NCBI RefSeq assembly: GCF_009208075.1
Contig: NZ_WFKJ01000007.1
Coordinates: 17,562 to 81,561, forward strand
Length of the DNA stretch: 64,000 nucleotides
Direction: 5' to 3'
Origin: Poseidonibacter ostreae
GTDB taxonomy: Bacteria > Campylobacterota > Campylobacteria > Campylobacterales > Arcobacteraceae
Positions 8,590 to 17,848 of this stretch are shown here, piece after piece (within the stretch, counting starts at the first letter, position 1; each line of letters starts with the position of its first letter). The notes below the pieces were generated by a model. It was not told the DNA's origin and did not search any database. It worked only from the letters and a program-made list of their open reading frames with translations. The position numbers and the translations under genes are program-made.

Positions 8590-9417
8590 ATGAAAATAAT
8601 AATATTAATACTTCTATTTATCTTGAATTTAAATTCAAGCAACTTAACAATGGGTAATGAAGCTTATTTAAAAGCTGATTATGAAAAAGCTTACTCTTTT
8701 TATGAAGATGCTTGTGCTGAAAATAGATATGTAGCTTGTTATAATTTGGGCTTTGCTTATGAGAGTGGACATACAAAACAAAAAGATTATAGTAAAGCAG
8801 TAGAATACTATAAAAAAGCATGTGATGGCGATGTTTATAACGCTTGCTATAACTTAGGATTGTTGTATGATAAAGGAAAGGGTGTTTTTGAAGATAAGTT
8901 AAAAGCAATAAAATTATATACAAAATCATGTGAGGGGGGAGCTTATAGAAGTTGTCATAACTTAGCTTCTTTATATACAAAAAAAGAGTATCAAGATTAT
9001 AAAAAAGCAAGTGTTTACTTTAAAAAAGCTTGTGATAATGATGTAAATTACTCATGTATGAATTTAGGTGTTTTATACAAACAAGGTTTAGGTGTAAAGC
9101 AAGACTATAAAATTGCACATGATTTATATGAAAAAGCATGTAATGCAGGAATTGATATAAGTTGTTATAATTTAGCTTTATTATATGCAAAAGGAAAGGG
9201 CCTTAGTAAAAACTATAATATAGCAAATAAACTTTATAAAAGAGCCTGTGATAACAATATTTCAAATGCTTGTATGAATTTAGGAGTTTCTTATTATGAG
9301 GGAAGAAGTATTGAAAAATCAAAAGTAAAAGCAAAAATATTATTTAAAAAAGCTTGTACTCTTGGATATGTAAAAGCTTGTTCTTACTCAAAAGCTTTAG
9401 AAGACCAAGGCTTCTAA
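8590..9417 (+). CDS. Secreted Sel1-like repeat protein, cysteine-rich (Hcp-like)
   Basis: A 275-residue protein with a short N-terminal signal-like segment (MKIIILILLFILNLNSS) and seven Sel1/TPR-like 36-residue repeats. Each repeat carries a cysteine pair spaced C-X7-C (first pair C42/C50, second C78/C86), seven pairs in all, matching the disulfide-bridged Helicobacter cysteine-rich proteins (Hcp). Repeat cores read CYNLGFAYESG, CYNLGLLYDKG and CMNLGVLYKQG. Export to the periplasm or outside is inferred from the regular cysteines. Some Hcp proteins bind beta-lactams or act on host cells; the role here is unknown. It is a single gene convergent with the efflux operon. Confidence 0.88.
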   Translation: MKIIILILLFILNLNSSNLTMGNEAYLKADYEKAYSFYEDACAENRYVACYNLGFAYESGHTKQKDYSKAVEYYKKACDGDVYNACYNLGLLYDKGKGVFEDKLKAIKLYTKSCEGGAYRSCHNLASLYTKKEYQDYKKASVYFKKACDNDVNYSCMNLGVLYKQGLGVKQDYKIAHDLYEKACNAGIDISCYNLALLYAKGKGLSKNYNIANKLYKRACDNNISNACMNLGVSYYEGRSIEKSKVKAKILFKKACTLGYVKACSYSKALEDQGF

Positions 9418-9426
9418 GACTTTTTT
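9397..9426 (+). terminator. Probable terminator of the Sel1-repeat gene
   Basis: Inverted repeat TTAGAAG / CTTCTAA (9397-9403 and 9411-9417, 7-base loop) spanning the stop codon, followed by GACTTTTTT. It lies at the convergent junction with the split RND pump genes. Confidence 0.6.
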
Positions 9427-11080
9427 AGATGATTTTATGTAGTTGATTTTTTATAATTACAGGAACAAAGAACATTGATACAATATATGATATTAATGTT
9501 CCTCCAATTAAAGCAACTCCTAATCCTCCAAAAACAGCATCAGTTGCTAAGAGAGAACTTGCGAATACCATTGTAAGAACTGTTAATATTATAGGCTTAG
9601 AACGTGTTGCTGTTGCACGTGCAATTGCTTGGTTAATACTTAAGTTTTCTTCTTTTACTAATTGTTTTGAAAAATCTATTATTAGTGTAGAGTTTCTTGA
9701 GTTAATTCCAATTAGTCCAATAAATCCTATCAAAGATGTTGCTGTTAAATAAAAAGTATCTTCTGTGATTATATCCATAATAACATGAGCAAAAATTACT
9801 CCAACTATTGATATAAAACTTGCTAAAACAATTCCACCTGAAAGAGCAAAACTTTTATAATACATTACCATTAAGAAAAAAATCAGAACTAAAGCAATGA
9901 TAAAAGCTCCACCTAAATCTATAAAGGTATCAATTGTAACTTTTAATTCTCCATCAAAAACTAAATCAAACTTTTCCTTTGTATTTTTATCTTCAAATGA
10001 AAGATTTAACATATTTGTTTTTGTAATTATAAACTCTTTTTCTAACTCTTTTAACATCTGATTTCTTGAATCTAAAAGAGGATAAATTTGACTATCTTTA
10101 TTTGTTTCAGCTATTACATTTATCATCATATTTAGATTTTTTGATGTAAGTGTTGGCTCTTTAATAATCTCTTTTATTGTAATAAAAGAGGCTAAATTTA
10201 TCATAAATCCTTGATTATTTACTAGTTTTAAAGTTTGTAGTTTACTTTCTAAACTTTTCTTTGTAGAGTTTTCTAAAAGTCTTGAGTCATCTAATCTTAA
10301 AAATATTGGTATTTGATTCTCTGCTTTTTCTTCATTTACAACAGAGATTTCCATACCTTCATATGCTAAGTAAAGGATATTCTTTACCTGCTCTAGACTA
10401 ATACCACTTTTTATGATTTTATTATTATCAAGTTCTAATTGATATTTTATATAATCTTTATCAGCCATTACATCAATATCAACTAATGTAGCTTGTTCTT
10501 TTAGAATCTTTGCTATTTTTAAAGAAAAATTTCTTCTTGTTTCAAAGCTATTACCCCCATAAATCTCTGCAACTATGGAAGCAAGTACAGGAGGACCAGC
10601 TGGAAGTTCTATAAACTTTATATTTGCCTCATATAAAGAACAATTTTTTTGAATATTTTCTCTAATATTACTAATTAAATTATAACTTGTAATTTCTCTA
10701 TTTTCTGCTTTTTTAATGTTTACCATTATTTCAGCTTGAGATTGCTTATCTTTTAAAGCACTTTGCTTAACCATTGCTGCAAAATCTAAAGGTTGGCCTT
10801 CTCCTATGAAAATAGAAATATTAGTAACAAATTCATTTTTTTGAAGCTTTGAAGAAATACATCTTGTAACTTCTTTAGTTTGTAACTTACTTGAACCATC
10901 TTTTAAATCTACATAAATAGAAAAAGTATCTGAGTCTTTACTTGGTAACATTTTTGCTTTTATAATTTCATTTGGGAAAGTTGCAATACTTAAAGCAAAT
11001 AATACAAAGGTTATAAAATAGACTAAAAAAGATTTTGCCTTACTTTCTAAAATATTAAATATAAAGTTTTCTAATTTCAT
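9425..11080 (-). CDS. RND efflux transporter, C-terminal half (split gene)
   Basis: 551 residues corresponding to TM7-TM12 plus the second periplasmic domain of an HAE1/HME-type RND pump. It starts with a hydrophobic helix (FLVYFITFVLFALSIATF, the TM7 position), then a porter domain (MLPSKDSDTFSIYV, PAGPPVLASIVAEIYG), and ends with five helices including the TM10 motif GLIGINSRNSTLIIDFSK. In that motif an Arg near residue 464 stands where AcrB has the proton-relay Lys940. The ATG overlaps the stop of the N-terminal half (ATGA). Both halves together are about 1080 residues, the length of one normal pump, so this is a clean split between TM6 and TM7, and neither half should transport alone. Confidence 0.88.
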   Translation of the reverse strand: MKLENFIFNILESKAKSFLVYFITFVLFALSIATFPNEIIKAKMLPSKDSDTFSIYVDLKDGSSKLQTKEVTRCISSKLQKNEFVTNISIFIGEGQPLDFAAMVKQSALKDKQSQAEIMVNIKKAENREITSYNLISNIRENIQKNCSLYEANIKFIELPAGPPVLASIVAEIYGGNSFETRRNFSLKIAKILKEQATLVDIDVMADKDYIKYQLELDNNKIIKSGISLEQVKNILYLAYEGMEISVVNEEKAENQIPIFLRLDDSRLLENSTKKSLESKLQTLKLVNNQGFMINLASFITIKEIIKEPTLTSKNLNMMINVIAETNKDSQIYPLLDSRNQMLKELEKEFIITKTNMLNLSFEDKNTKEKFDLVFDGELKVTIDTFIDLGGAFIIALVLIFFLMVMYYKSFALSGGIVLASFISIVGVIFAHVIMDIITEDTFYLTATSLIGFIGLIGINSRNSTLIIDFSKQLVKEENLSINQAIARATATRSKPIILTVLTMVFASSLLATDAVFGGLGVALIGGTLISYIVSMFFVPVIIKNQLHKII

Positions 11081-12663
11081 TTTTTAACCTTATAAATTTT
11101 TTTAATTAAATATGGAGTAAAAGCATAAGCTACAAATAAGGACATAACAAGTGAGATAGATATAAAAATTGGAAGAGGGTGCATAAATTGTCCCATCATT
11201 CCACCTACAAAAAACATAGGTATAAAAGTCATTACTATTGCTAAAGTTGCAATATTTGTAGCATTACCAATTTCATTTGTGGCATTTATAGCAAGTATTG
11301 ATATATCAGTACCAGGCTTCTCTTTTCTATGTCTATGAATGTTTTCAATTACAATAATTGCTGCATCAACAAGCATTCCAAGAGAGACTAAAAGTGCAAA
11401 TAAGGTAATTCTATTGATTGTTTCATCTAGTAAAAAACCTGCAAATAGTGTTAATGATAAAATCATAGGAACTGCAAGTGAAACAATCATAGCTTCTTTA
11501 AATCCTAAAGTAAAAATAAGTAAAATAGCAATAATTACAATAGAAATAAGTAAGTTTTGAACAAGAGAATTTACTGCATTATTTGCAGTATATCCATCAT
11601 CTCTTGTAATTGTAAAGGCAATATTTTTTTTAATTAAATCCTCTTTTATTAAATTCATATATTCAAATATTTTTTCATTTATAACTACTGAGTTTGAACC
11701 ATTTAATTTTGAAATACTCATTGTAACTTGCTCTATCTCTTCATAAACTCCTTGTGAGTTTTTTTGATAAATCTGTGCTTCTTTATTATTTTGAATATCA
11801 TAAGATCTTTGAACACTTGCTATATCTTTTAAATAAATTGCAACACTATTTTGATATGAAACAATTATATTTTCTATATCTTTTTTAGATTCAATAGCTT
11901 GTTTTATCCCAAAAACAACAATATCTCCAGCTTTTGTATTTCCTTTTATATTTGCAGTTTTATATGATAATGCTTGTACTTGTTTCATAACTTGAGCAAT
12001 TGATAAGTTATATGCAGAAATTTTATTTGAATCAATTAAAATATTATATTGCTCTTTTTTTTCACCCTTTAAATCAACAAGTGCTACATTTGTGATTTTA
12101 TTTACTTCTTTAGTAATCTTATTTACTTCTTTATAAAGTTGAGTTTGGCTTATTAAATCTTTACCATCTTTTTTCATTGAATAAAAAGCCATAGTTGCTA
12201 TTGGTATATCTGTATCAATATCCATTGTCTTTATAATTGGCTGCATTGCTCCGCTTGGCATTAAATCCATATTTCTCATAACTTGGTCATAAAGTTTAAG
12301 ATTTGATTCTTCTTTATCTTGTCCTATAAAGTATTGTGCTTGAACAATTCCCATTGAATCTTTAGCAAAAGAGTAAATATTTTCAACACCTTTTATCTCT
12401 TTAATTTTTTTCTCTAAAGGCTCGATTATAACTTTTTGTATTTCACTAGGACTTGCCCCTGGAAGTACAACTATAACAGCACCTCCACTTACTTTTATTT
12501 GAGGGTTCTCTTCTCTTGGCATAAATACTAAAGAGATATAACCAAGAATTAAAATAAATATTCCAAAGATAAGTGTCAAAGGATGATTTATAAACGAAAG
12601 TGATAATTTTCCTGCAATATTTAAATCTTTATCAATAGTATCTTTAAACTCTTTATTTTCCAT
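11077..12663 (-). CDS. RND efflux transporter, N-terminal half (split gene)
   Basis: 528 residues corresponding to TM1-TM6 and the first periplasmic porter/docking region of an RND pump. The N-terminus has ILGYISLVFMPREENPQ and the porter signature VVLPGASPSEIQKVIIEPLE. TM4 carries SLGMLVDAAIIVIEN near residue 434: the first proton-relay Asp (AcrB D407) is kept and the second (D408) is Ala, a pattern closer to metal-exporting or divergent RND pumps than to AcrB. The protein ends after TM6 with a basic tail KKIYKVKK and a TGA that overlaps the ATG of the C-terminal half. It is preceded 9 bases upstream by the adaptor gene. Confidence 0.88.
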   Translation of the reverse strand: MENKEFKDTIDKDLNIAGKLSLSFINHPLTLIFGIFILILGYISLVFMPREENPQIKVSGGAVIVVLPGASPSEIQKVIIEPLEKKIKEIKGVENIYSFAKDSMGIVQAQYFIGQDKEESNLKLYDQVMRNMDLMPSGAMQPIIKTMDIDTDIPIATMAFYSMKKDGKDLISQTQLYKEVNKITKEVNKITNVALVDLKGEKKEQYNILIDSNKISAYNLSIAQVMKQVQALSYKTANIKGNTKAGDIVVFGIKQAIESKKDIENIIVSYQNSVAIYLKDIASVQRSYDIQNNKEAQIYQKNSQGVYEEIEQVTMSISKLNGSNSVVINEKIFEYMNLIKEDLIKKNIAFTITRDDGYTANNAVNSLVQNLLISIVIIAILLIFTLGFKEAMIVSLAVPMILSLTLFAGFLLDETINRITLFALLVSLGMLVDAAIIVIENIHRHRKEKPGTDISILAINATNEIGNATNIATLAIVMTFIPMFFVGGMMGQFMHPLPIFISISLVMSLFVAYAFTPYLIKKIYKVKK

Positions 12664-12672
12664 ACAAATACC

Positions 12673-13431
12673 TTATCTTAAAGGTTCTATAAGTAGTTTA
12701 GCATACATACCAGGATAAACTTTTAACTCTTTTTTATCAAAAGAAATTTTTAAAATAAAAGAGTGAGTAACTGTGTTTATATTAGGAATTATTGCATCAA
12801 TTTTACCTCTTGTTTCTAAATTAATTGAGGGAATAGAAACTTTCACTTCTTGATTAATTTTTATTTTTCCTAAGTTATTTTCTGAAATATCTGTTTTTAT
12901 TTTTAAACTTGAAAGGTCTGAAAGAATTAATGCAGGTGCACTTGGCATTGACATTTCACCAGCTTTTATTGATTTTTTTATGATGAGTCCATCATTTGGT
13001 GCTTTAATTTTTAAATAATTATATTGAAAGTTTACTTCTTTTAGTTTTGCTTTTGCAATTAAAATCATATTTTTCATATTTATAAGATTAAGTTCTAATT
13101 GTTCTACATCATATTTTGGAACTAAATCTTGCTTATATAAACGTTTGTATCTATTGTAATTTACTTTTATATTTGCTAGTTTGTTCTCTTGCATCTTAAG
13201 ATTTAGTAAGGCCTCTTGTTTTAAAGAATCAATACTTGAAGAATCAATCTCATAAAGTAACTGGCCTTTTTTTACAAAAGAACCTTCACTTACATATACA
13301 TCTTTTATAAAGCCCATATTTCTGCTTGTAATTACTTTTTCATTATCAGATATTACAGTTCCTGATAACTCTATATTATTTGCGAATATATAAATAGTTG
13401 AAATACAAAGTATTAATATATTTTTTATCAT
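12673..13431 (-). CDS. Periplasmic adaptor (membrane fusion protein) of RND efflux system
   Basis: A 252-residue HlyD/AcrA-type adaptor with a signal peptide (residues 1-18). The lipoyl/barrel-sandwich halves are seen as FIKDVYVSEGSFVKKGQLLYEI and IKAPNDGLIIKKSIKAGEM, flanking an alpha-hairpin of about 60 residues (LNLKMQENKLANIKVNYNRY). A beta-barrel follows (VKVSIPSINLETRGKIDAI). It is short for the family. It should link the inner-membrane pump to the TolC-like channel encoded just upstream, whose stop codon its ATG overlaps. Confidence 0.9.
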   Translation of the reverse strand: MIKNILILCISTIYIFANNIELSGTVISDNEKVITSRNMGFIKDVYVSEGSFVKKGQLLYEIDSSSIDSLKQEALLNLKMQENKLANIKVNYNRYKRLYKQDLVPKYDVEQLELNLINMKNMILIAKAKLKEVNFQYNYLKIKAPNDGLIIKKSIKAGEMSMPSAPALILSDLSSLKIKTDISENNLGKIKINQEVKVSIPSINLETRGKIDAIIPNINTVTHSFILKISFDKKELKVYPGMYAKLLIEPLR

Positions 13432-14798
13432 TTTATTACCTTTAAAATTGTGTTATTACTTAGAAAACTATTTCCACTTATTAGATTTATTTTTGCAAGT
13501 GCTAAAGATTTTTCATATTTTGCAGCTATTAACTGTGTTTTTGTATTTCTTAAATTTGCTTCTTGTTGTAGTAAATCTGTCATTGCTATTAAATGATTCT
13601 TATACATAAGTTGTGATTGTTTATAAATATCATTTGCCAAAACTAGTGTTTCTTCTCTCTCTTTTAAGATTTTTTCTTTTATTTCTAAATCAAGAAGTGC
13701 TTTTTGTAATTGTAGTTTAATAGCATCTTTTAATTTTTCATAATCAAAAAGAGATTTTTTATATTGAATCTGACTTTTTTGCATATCTACATCTCTTGTA
13801 TTATCAAAAATAGTGTATTTTAATCCAAGAACTGCATTGTAATAATCTTTTTTTGAATCAAGTGTTAATTTATCGTCATTAAATCCATACTCTAAATGTG
13901 AATAAACTGTAGGGTAATATTCTGCTTTTGATATCTCTATGTTTTTCTTTTTTGCTTTTATATTAATATCTTGCATTCTTAATTCATCTGCATTTTTTAA
14001 AGCATTTTCATATAAGACATTAAAGTTAGAATATTTTATTTTTATATATTTTAATTTTTCTACATCATTTATTTCATTTTTTGATGTTAAAAATTTAAGA
14101 TATGCAAGAGCTAGTTGAAATTTATTTTCAGATTCAAGGTTCTTCGTATTTATATTTAATTCATGTACTTGTGCTTGTTTAACATCAATTTTTGTAACTA
14201 AACCCTCTTTATAAAAAGCATTTGCAGATTTAACTATAAAAGCAATTGATTCTTTTGCTTTTTTTGTAGTTTTTATAAACTCTTTTGCAAGAACAGCTTG
14301 GTTGTAAGCTTTTAATACCTCATAAGATAGTTGTCTTTTATCTAAATTGTATTTAACTTCATTTGCTTTTTTTTGAAGTTTTAAAATCTCCTTTTGATTT
14401 GATAACTTAAAACCTGTAAATAAGGGAATATCATAATTTAATTTTGTATTAAAGTTATTTCTATCCTCTGGATTATTTAAATCTTCTGCTATAACTCCTA
14501 AATTATTTGGATCAAATTCACTTGCTCCAAAATCATTAAAACTAGCTTCTCTTGATGAAAGTTTTGAATTAAATACATATCCAGCATGATTTGTTCTGTT
14601 TATTTGCTCTTCAAAGGATAGTTTTCCATAAGAAATGGAATTTACTTTTTCTATATTTAAATTTGCTACTTCTATATCTAATTTTTGTTTTTTTAAATCC
14701 TTATTATTTTTAAAGGTAAAATTTAAAGCTTGTTCAAAATTAACTGTTTGAGCATAAGTAAATGATGTTAGTAGTAATGATAAGTATATCTTATGCAT
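13428..14798 (-). CDS. TolC-family outer membrane efflux protein
   Basis: A 456-residue outer-membrane channel of the TolC/OEP family: signal peptide (ending TSFTYAQ), then two copies of the long coiled-coil region, with segments such as LDIEVANLNIEKV, LSYEVLKAYNQAVLA, LKLQLQKALLDLEIKEKIL and an LLQQEANLRNTKTQLI repeat. It is the first gene of the reverse-strand operon TolC, adaptor, RND-N, RND-C, with ATGA overlaps at two of its three junctions. The start has AGGA about 9 bases upstream. Substrate is unknown. The operon diverges from a sensor kinase gene, but no response regulator is adjacent. Confidence 0.93.
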   Translation of the reverse strand: MHKIYLSLLLTSFTYAQTVNFEQALNFTFKNNKDLKKQKLDIEVANLNIEKVNSISYGKLSFEEQINRTNHAGYVFNSKLSSREASFNDFGASEFDPNNLGVIAEDLNNPEDRNNFNTKLNYDIPLFTGFKLSNQKEILKLQKKANEVKYNLDKRQLSYEVLKAYNQAVLAKEFIKTTKKAKESIAFIVKSANAFYKEGLVTKIDVKQAQVHELNINTKNLESENKFQLALAYLKFLTSKNEINDVEKLKYIKIKYSNFNVLYENALKNADELRMQDINIKAKKKNIEISKAEYYPTVYSHLEYGFNDDKLTLDSKKDYYNAVLGLKYTIFDNTRDVDMQKSQIQYKKSLFDYEKLKDAIKLQLQKALLDLEIKEKILKEREETLVLANDIYKQSQLMYKNHLIAMTDLLQQEANLRNTKTQLIAAKYEKSLALAKINLISGNSFLSNNTILKVIK

Positions 14799-14969
14799 AA
14801 TAATAGCTTTCCTAAATGTATATTTTATTTATTATATAGTAAAAAAGTAAATAAATTACTTCATTTTAGCTTTTATATTATAAATAAAAGTTATATATAG
14901 TTTCTTTATTTTTATTATAAAATTAACTTATTTAATTTTTTATATTTTATGGATAAAGTAATTTCTAGC

Positions 14970-14975
14970 TATAAT
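14970..14975 (+). promoter_or_regulatory. Candidate extended -10 promoter of the sensor kinase gene
   Basis: TATAAT preceded by TAGC (TAGCTATAAT), 28 bases before the ATG at 15004. It lies in the 205-base divergent region between tolC and the kinase gene. No clear -35 box, as usual in Campylobacterota. Confidence 0.5.
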
Positions 14976-15003
14976 AAAAGTAAATTATTAGAAAGCCTTT
15001 CTT

Positions 15004-17336
15004 ATGATAAAAATATTATTTATTCTAAATTTTTTCTTGATATCTTTATTTTCTTCTTCTTTTGACAAAGTTTATACTGTAGCTTTTTTAAAAGATTGGA
15101 AACCTTATTATATAACTAACAATAAAGGTGAGATTGATGGTTATGTATATGAATTATTTGAAGAAATATCAAAAAAACAAATCTAAAATTTGAATATAAA
15201 ATAGTAAATACTTGGCAAGAGATATTTGAGTTAGCTAAAAATAATAAAATTGATATAGTTCCAAATATTGGAATTACAAAAAATAGAGAAGAATTATTTA
15301 ACTTTTCGCAACCTACAGATACTTTAAAAATCAAACTTTTTAAAAGAAAAGACTCTTATGATATTACAAAAATCGAAGACTTAAAAACAAAAAAACTAGG
15401 GGTATTACTTAATAATATTTGTAATGTACTTATTTCAAAAGAAATCACTGATAATAAAATTGTTTTATTTGATTTATCAAGAGCTATTTCTTCTTTAACT
15501 TCTGGTGAGTTAGATGCTCTTTGTTATCCAGACTCTTCTTTAAATATGAAGTTAAAAGAGTTAAGTTTAGAGAATAAAATAGTCTCTTTTGAAAAGCCTT
15601 TAATTGAAGTAAAAAGAGGATTAGGATTAACAAAAGAAAACTTTGATTTATTGCCACTTTTAGATGAAGCAATTACTGATTTAAAAGTTGAGGGTACTTT
15701 TCAAACAATATATTCACATTGGTTTTCACAAAAAGATATCAATACAATATCCCAAAGTACTTTTTATAAAATCCTAATAATATTAGTAATAGTTTTAATC
15801 ATATTATTTATTTATATATATGGGAATAATAAGTTAAAAGAACAATATAAAAAACAAAAAAAACTAGAAAAAAAATTAAATAGTGCTCAAGAAATTGCAA
15901 AATTAGGGCATTACTCTTACTCTTTTAATAAAGACCTTTTTGTATGTTCTAAGCAAATTGATGAAATTATTGGTATAGAAGAGAATAGTGTAAAAAATGT
16001 TGATTTATGGATAAAGTGTATTCATCCTGATGATCAGCAAAGAGTTGCACTTTATTGGGCTTCTTGTCTTAATAAAGGAGTTGATTATAAAATAGAGTAT
16101 AGATTTATTAATCAAAAAACAAAAGAAATCATTTGGGTTGTAGCTTTAGGTGAGATTTCAAGGGATAAAAATCATAATCCTATAACTATGTTTGGAACAA
16201 TACAAAATATAGATGAAAGAAAAAAGACAGAAGAAGAACTTACTCAAGCTATGATGGTATTTGAAAATACAAATGATGGAATACTAGTAACTGATAAAAA
16301 CACTAATATTATTAATGTAAATAAATCTTTCGAAATTACAACAGGTTATAGTTTAAAAGAAGTTATAAATAAAAAACCAAGTATGTTAAAAACTGATTTA
16401 AATAAAGATAGTTTTTATAAAAAAATGTGGAGTGATTTAAATACTAAAGGTGTTTGGAGTGGTGAAATAATAAATAAGAAAAAAGATGGAAGTAATTATT
16501 ATGAGTTTTTAACTATAAATGTAATTTATGGGATTAACAAAGAAGTAAATGGCTATATAGGAATTTTTAGTGATATTACACAACAAAAATCTGATGAAAA
16601 AATGCTTATGACTCAATCAAAAGTAGCCGCAGTTGGAGAAATGCTTGGAAATATATCTCATCAATGGAGACAACCTTTATCTGTTATTAGTACTCATGCT
16701 ACTGGTATCAAATTAAAATTAGAACTTGAAGCAAATTTAGAAAAAGAAGAAATTTGTGAATCAATGGAAAATATCAATAAACAAGTACAATACTTATCAA
16801 AAACTATAGATGATTTTAGAAACTTTTTTAAAGGTGATACAAATGATATTCAAGAGTTTACTTTAAAAGATGCTTTTAGTAAGTTAGAGCAACTAACAAA
16901 AGATAGTTTGCATAATAATTATATTAAATATGAAACAGAAATTGAAGACTTAACTCTAGTATTAAATGAAAATCTTTTTATTCAAGCTTTGATTAATATT
17001 TATAATAATGCAAAAGATGCAATGGTTGATAATATAGAAAATAGTGATGATAGATTTTTATTTGTTGAAACAAAAGTAGTTAATGAAAAATTAGAAATCT
17101 TAATAAAAGATACAGGATATGGAATACCTTTAAATATAATCGATAAGATATTTGAGCCATACTTTACAACTAAACACTCATCAGTTGGAACAGGTATAGG
17201 TCTTTATATGACAAACCAAATTATAACAAAACAGTTTAATGGACAAATATTTGTAAGTAATATTGAGTTTGAAAACAATAGAAAAATCTTAAGTGGAGCA
17301 GAGTTTAGAATAGTTTTACCCTTAGAAAAGAAGTAA
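15004..17336 (+). pseudogene. Sensor histidine kinase with periplasmic substrate-binding domain and two PAS domains, frameshifted
   Basis: Two reading frames join into one 777-residue kinase if a single -1 shift (or one extra A) is allowed in the A7 run at 15171-15177. The first frame gives a signal peptide and the start of a SBP_bac_3 domain (VAFLKDWKPYYITNNKGEI) and stops at 15186. The second continues in register (TNLKFEYKIVNTWQEIFEL, DIVPNIGITKNREELF), then a TM helix at about 15760-15830, two PAS/PAC domains (HPDDQQRVALYW; AMMVFENTNDGILVTDKN), an H-box GNISHQWRQPLSVIS, an N-box INIYNNAKDAM, and G-boxes DTGYGIP and GTGIGLYM. The A_AAA_AAA context is a slippery heptamer, so programmed frameshifting, phase variation, a real lesion or a sequencing error are all possible. 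No partner regulator is adjacent. Confidence 0.85.
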
Positions 17337-17403
17337 AGTTATTTTAGTTGATATTTTATCTTAAACATTATATAGTTCGTAAATTAAAATTAGGAGGCGA
17401 TTA

Positions 17404-17826
17404 ATGCCTATTGAAATAAATCAAACAGTTAAAATTATGTTTGAAGTTAGAGTTGATGGTGAATTAGTAGATGGAAGTAGAAGCAATAAACCTTTTGAGT
17501 TTTCATTTGGAGTAGGGCAAGTAATTGCTGGACTTGAAAAAAGAATAATAAATATGAACGTAGGTGAAGCTGCAAGTATTAGAGTTCCTGCTGCTGAAGC
17601 TTATGGTGAGTATGATCCTTCTGCCATTCAAGTATTACCTATAGAAGAGTTCGCGAATATAGAAAATCTAAAAGTTGGAATGCAAATTCAAGGTGAAGAT
17701 GATGATGGTGAACTTACTCAAATTATTGTAAAAGAGATAAATGAAACACAAGTTACTGTTGATTTTAATCATCCTCTAGCTGGAAAAGATTTAGATTATA
17801 AAGTTAAGATTGATTCTTTACTTTAG
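17404..17826 (+). CDS. FKBP-type peptidyl-prolyl cis-trans isomerase (SlyD-like)
   Basis: A 140-residue cytoplasmic prolyl isomerase/chaperone of the SlyD type: FKBP domain (VRVDGELVDGSRSNKPFEF, FGVGQVIAGLEKRIINMNVGE, PAAEAYGEYDP) interrupted by the insert-in-flap segment (about residues 75-120). It has no His-rich metal-binding tail, so it is closer to SlpA/short SlyD forms. A strong TAGGAGG ribosome site lies 7 bases before the ATG. It is monocistronic and convergent with fliP. Confidence 0.93.
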   Translation: MPIEINQTVKIMFEVRVDGELVDGSRSNKPFEFSFGVGQVIAGLEKRIINMNVGEAASIRVPAAEAYGEYDPSAIQVLPIEEFANIENLKVGMQIQGEDDDGELTQIIVKEINETQVTVDFNHPLAGKDLDYKVKIDSLL

Positions 17827-17848
17827 TAAAAGAGTGTTTTTTAGCCCA

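Noticed and set aside
8618..9010. A 130-codon open frame on the reverse strand inside the Sel1-repeat gene
   Set aside because: It lies fully antisense to a gene with clear repeats and mirrors its periodicity; no start site or family.
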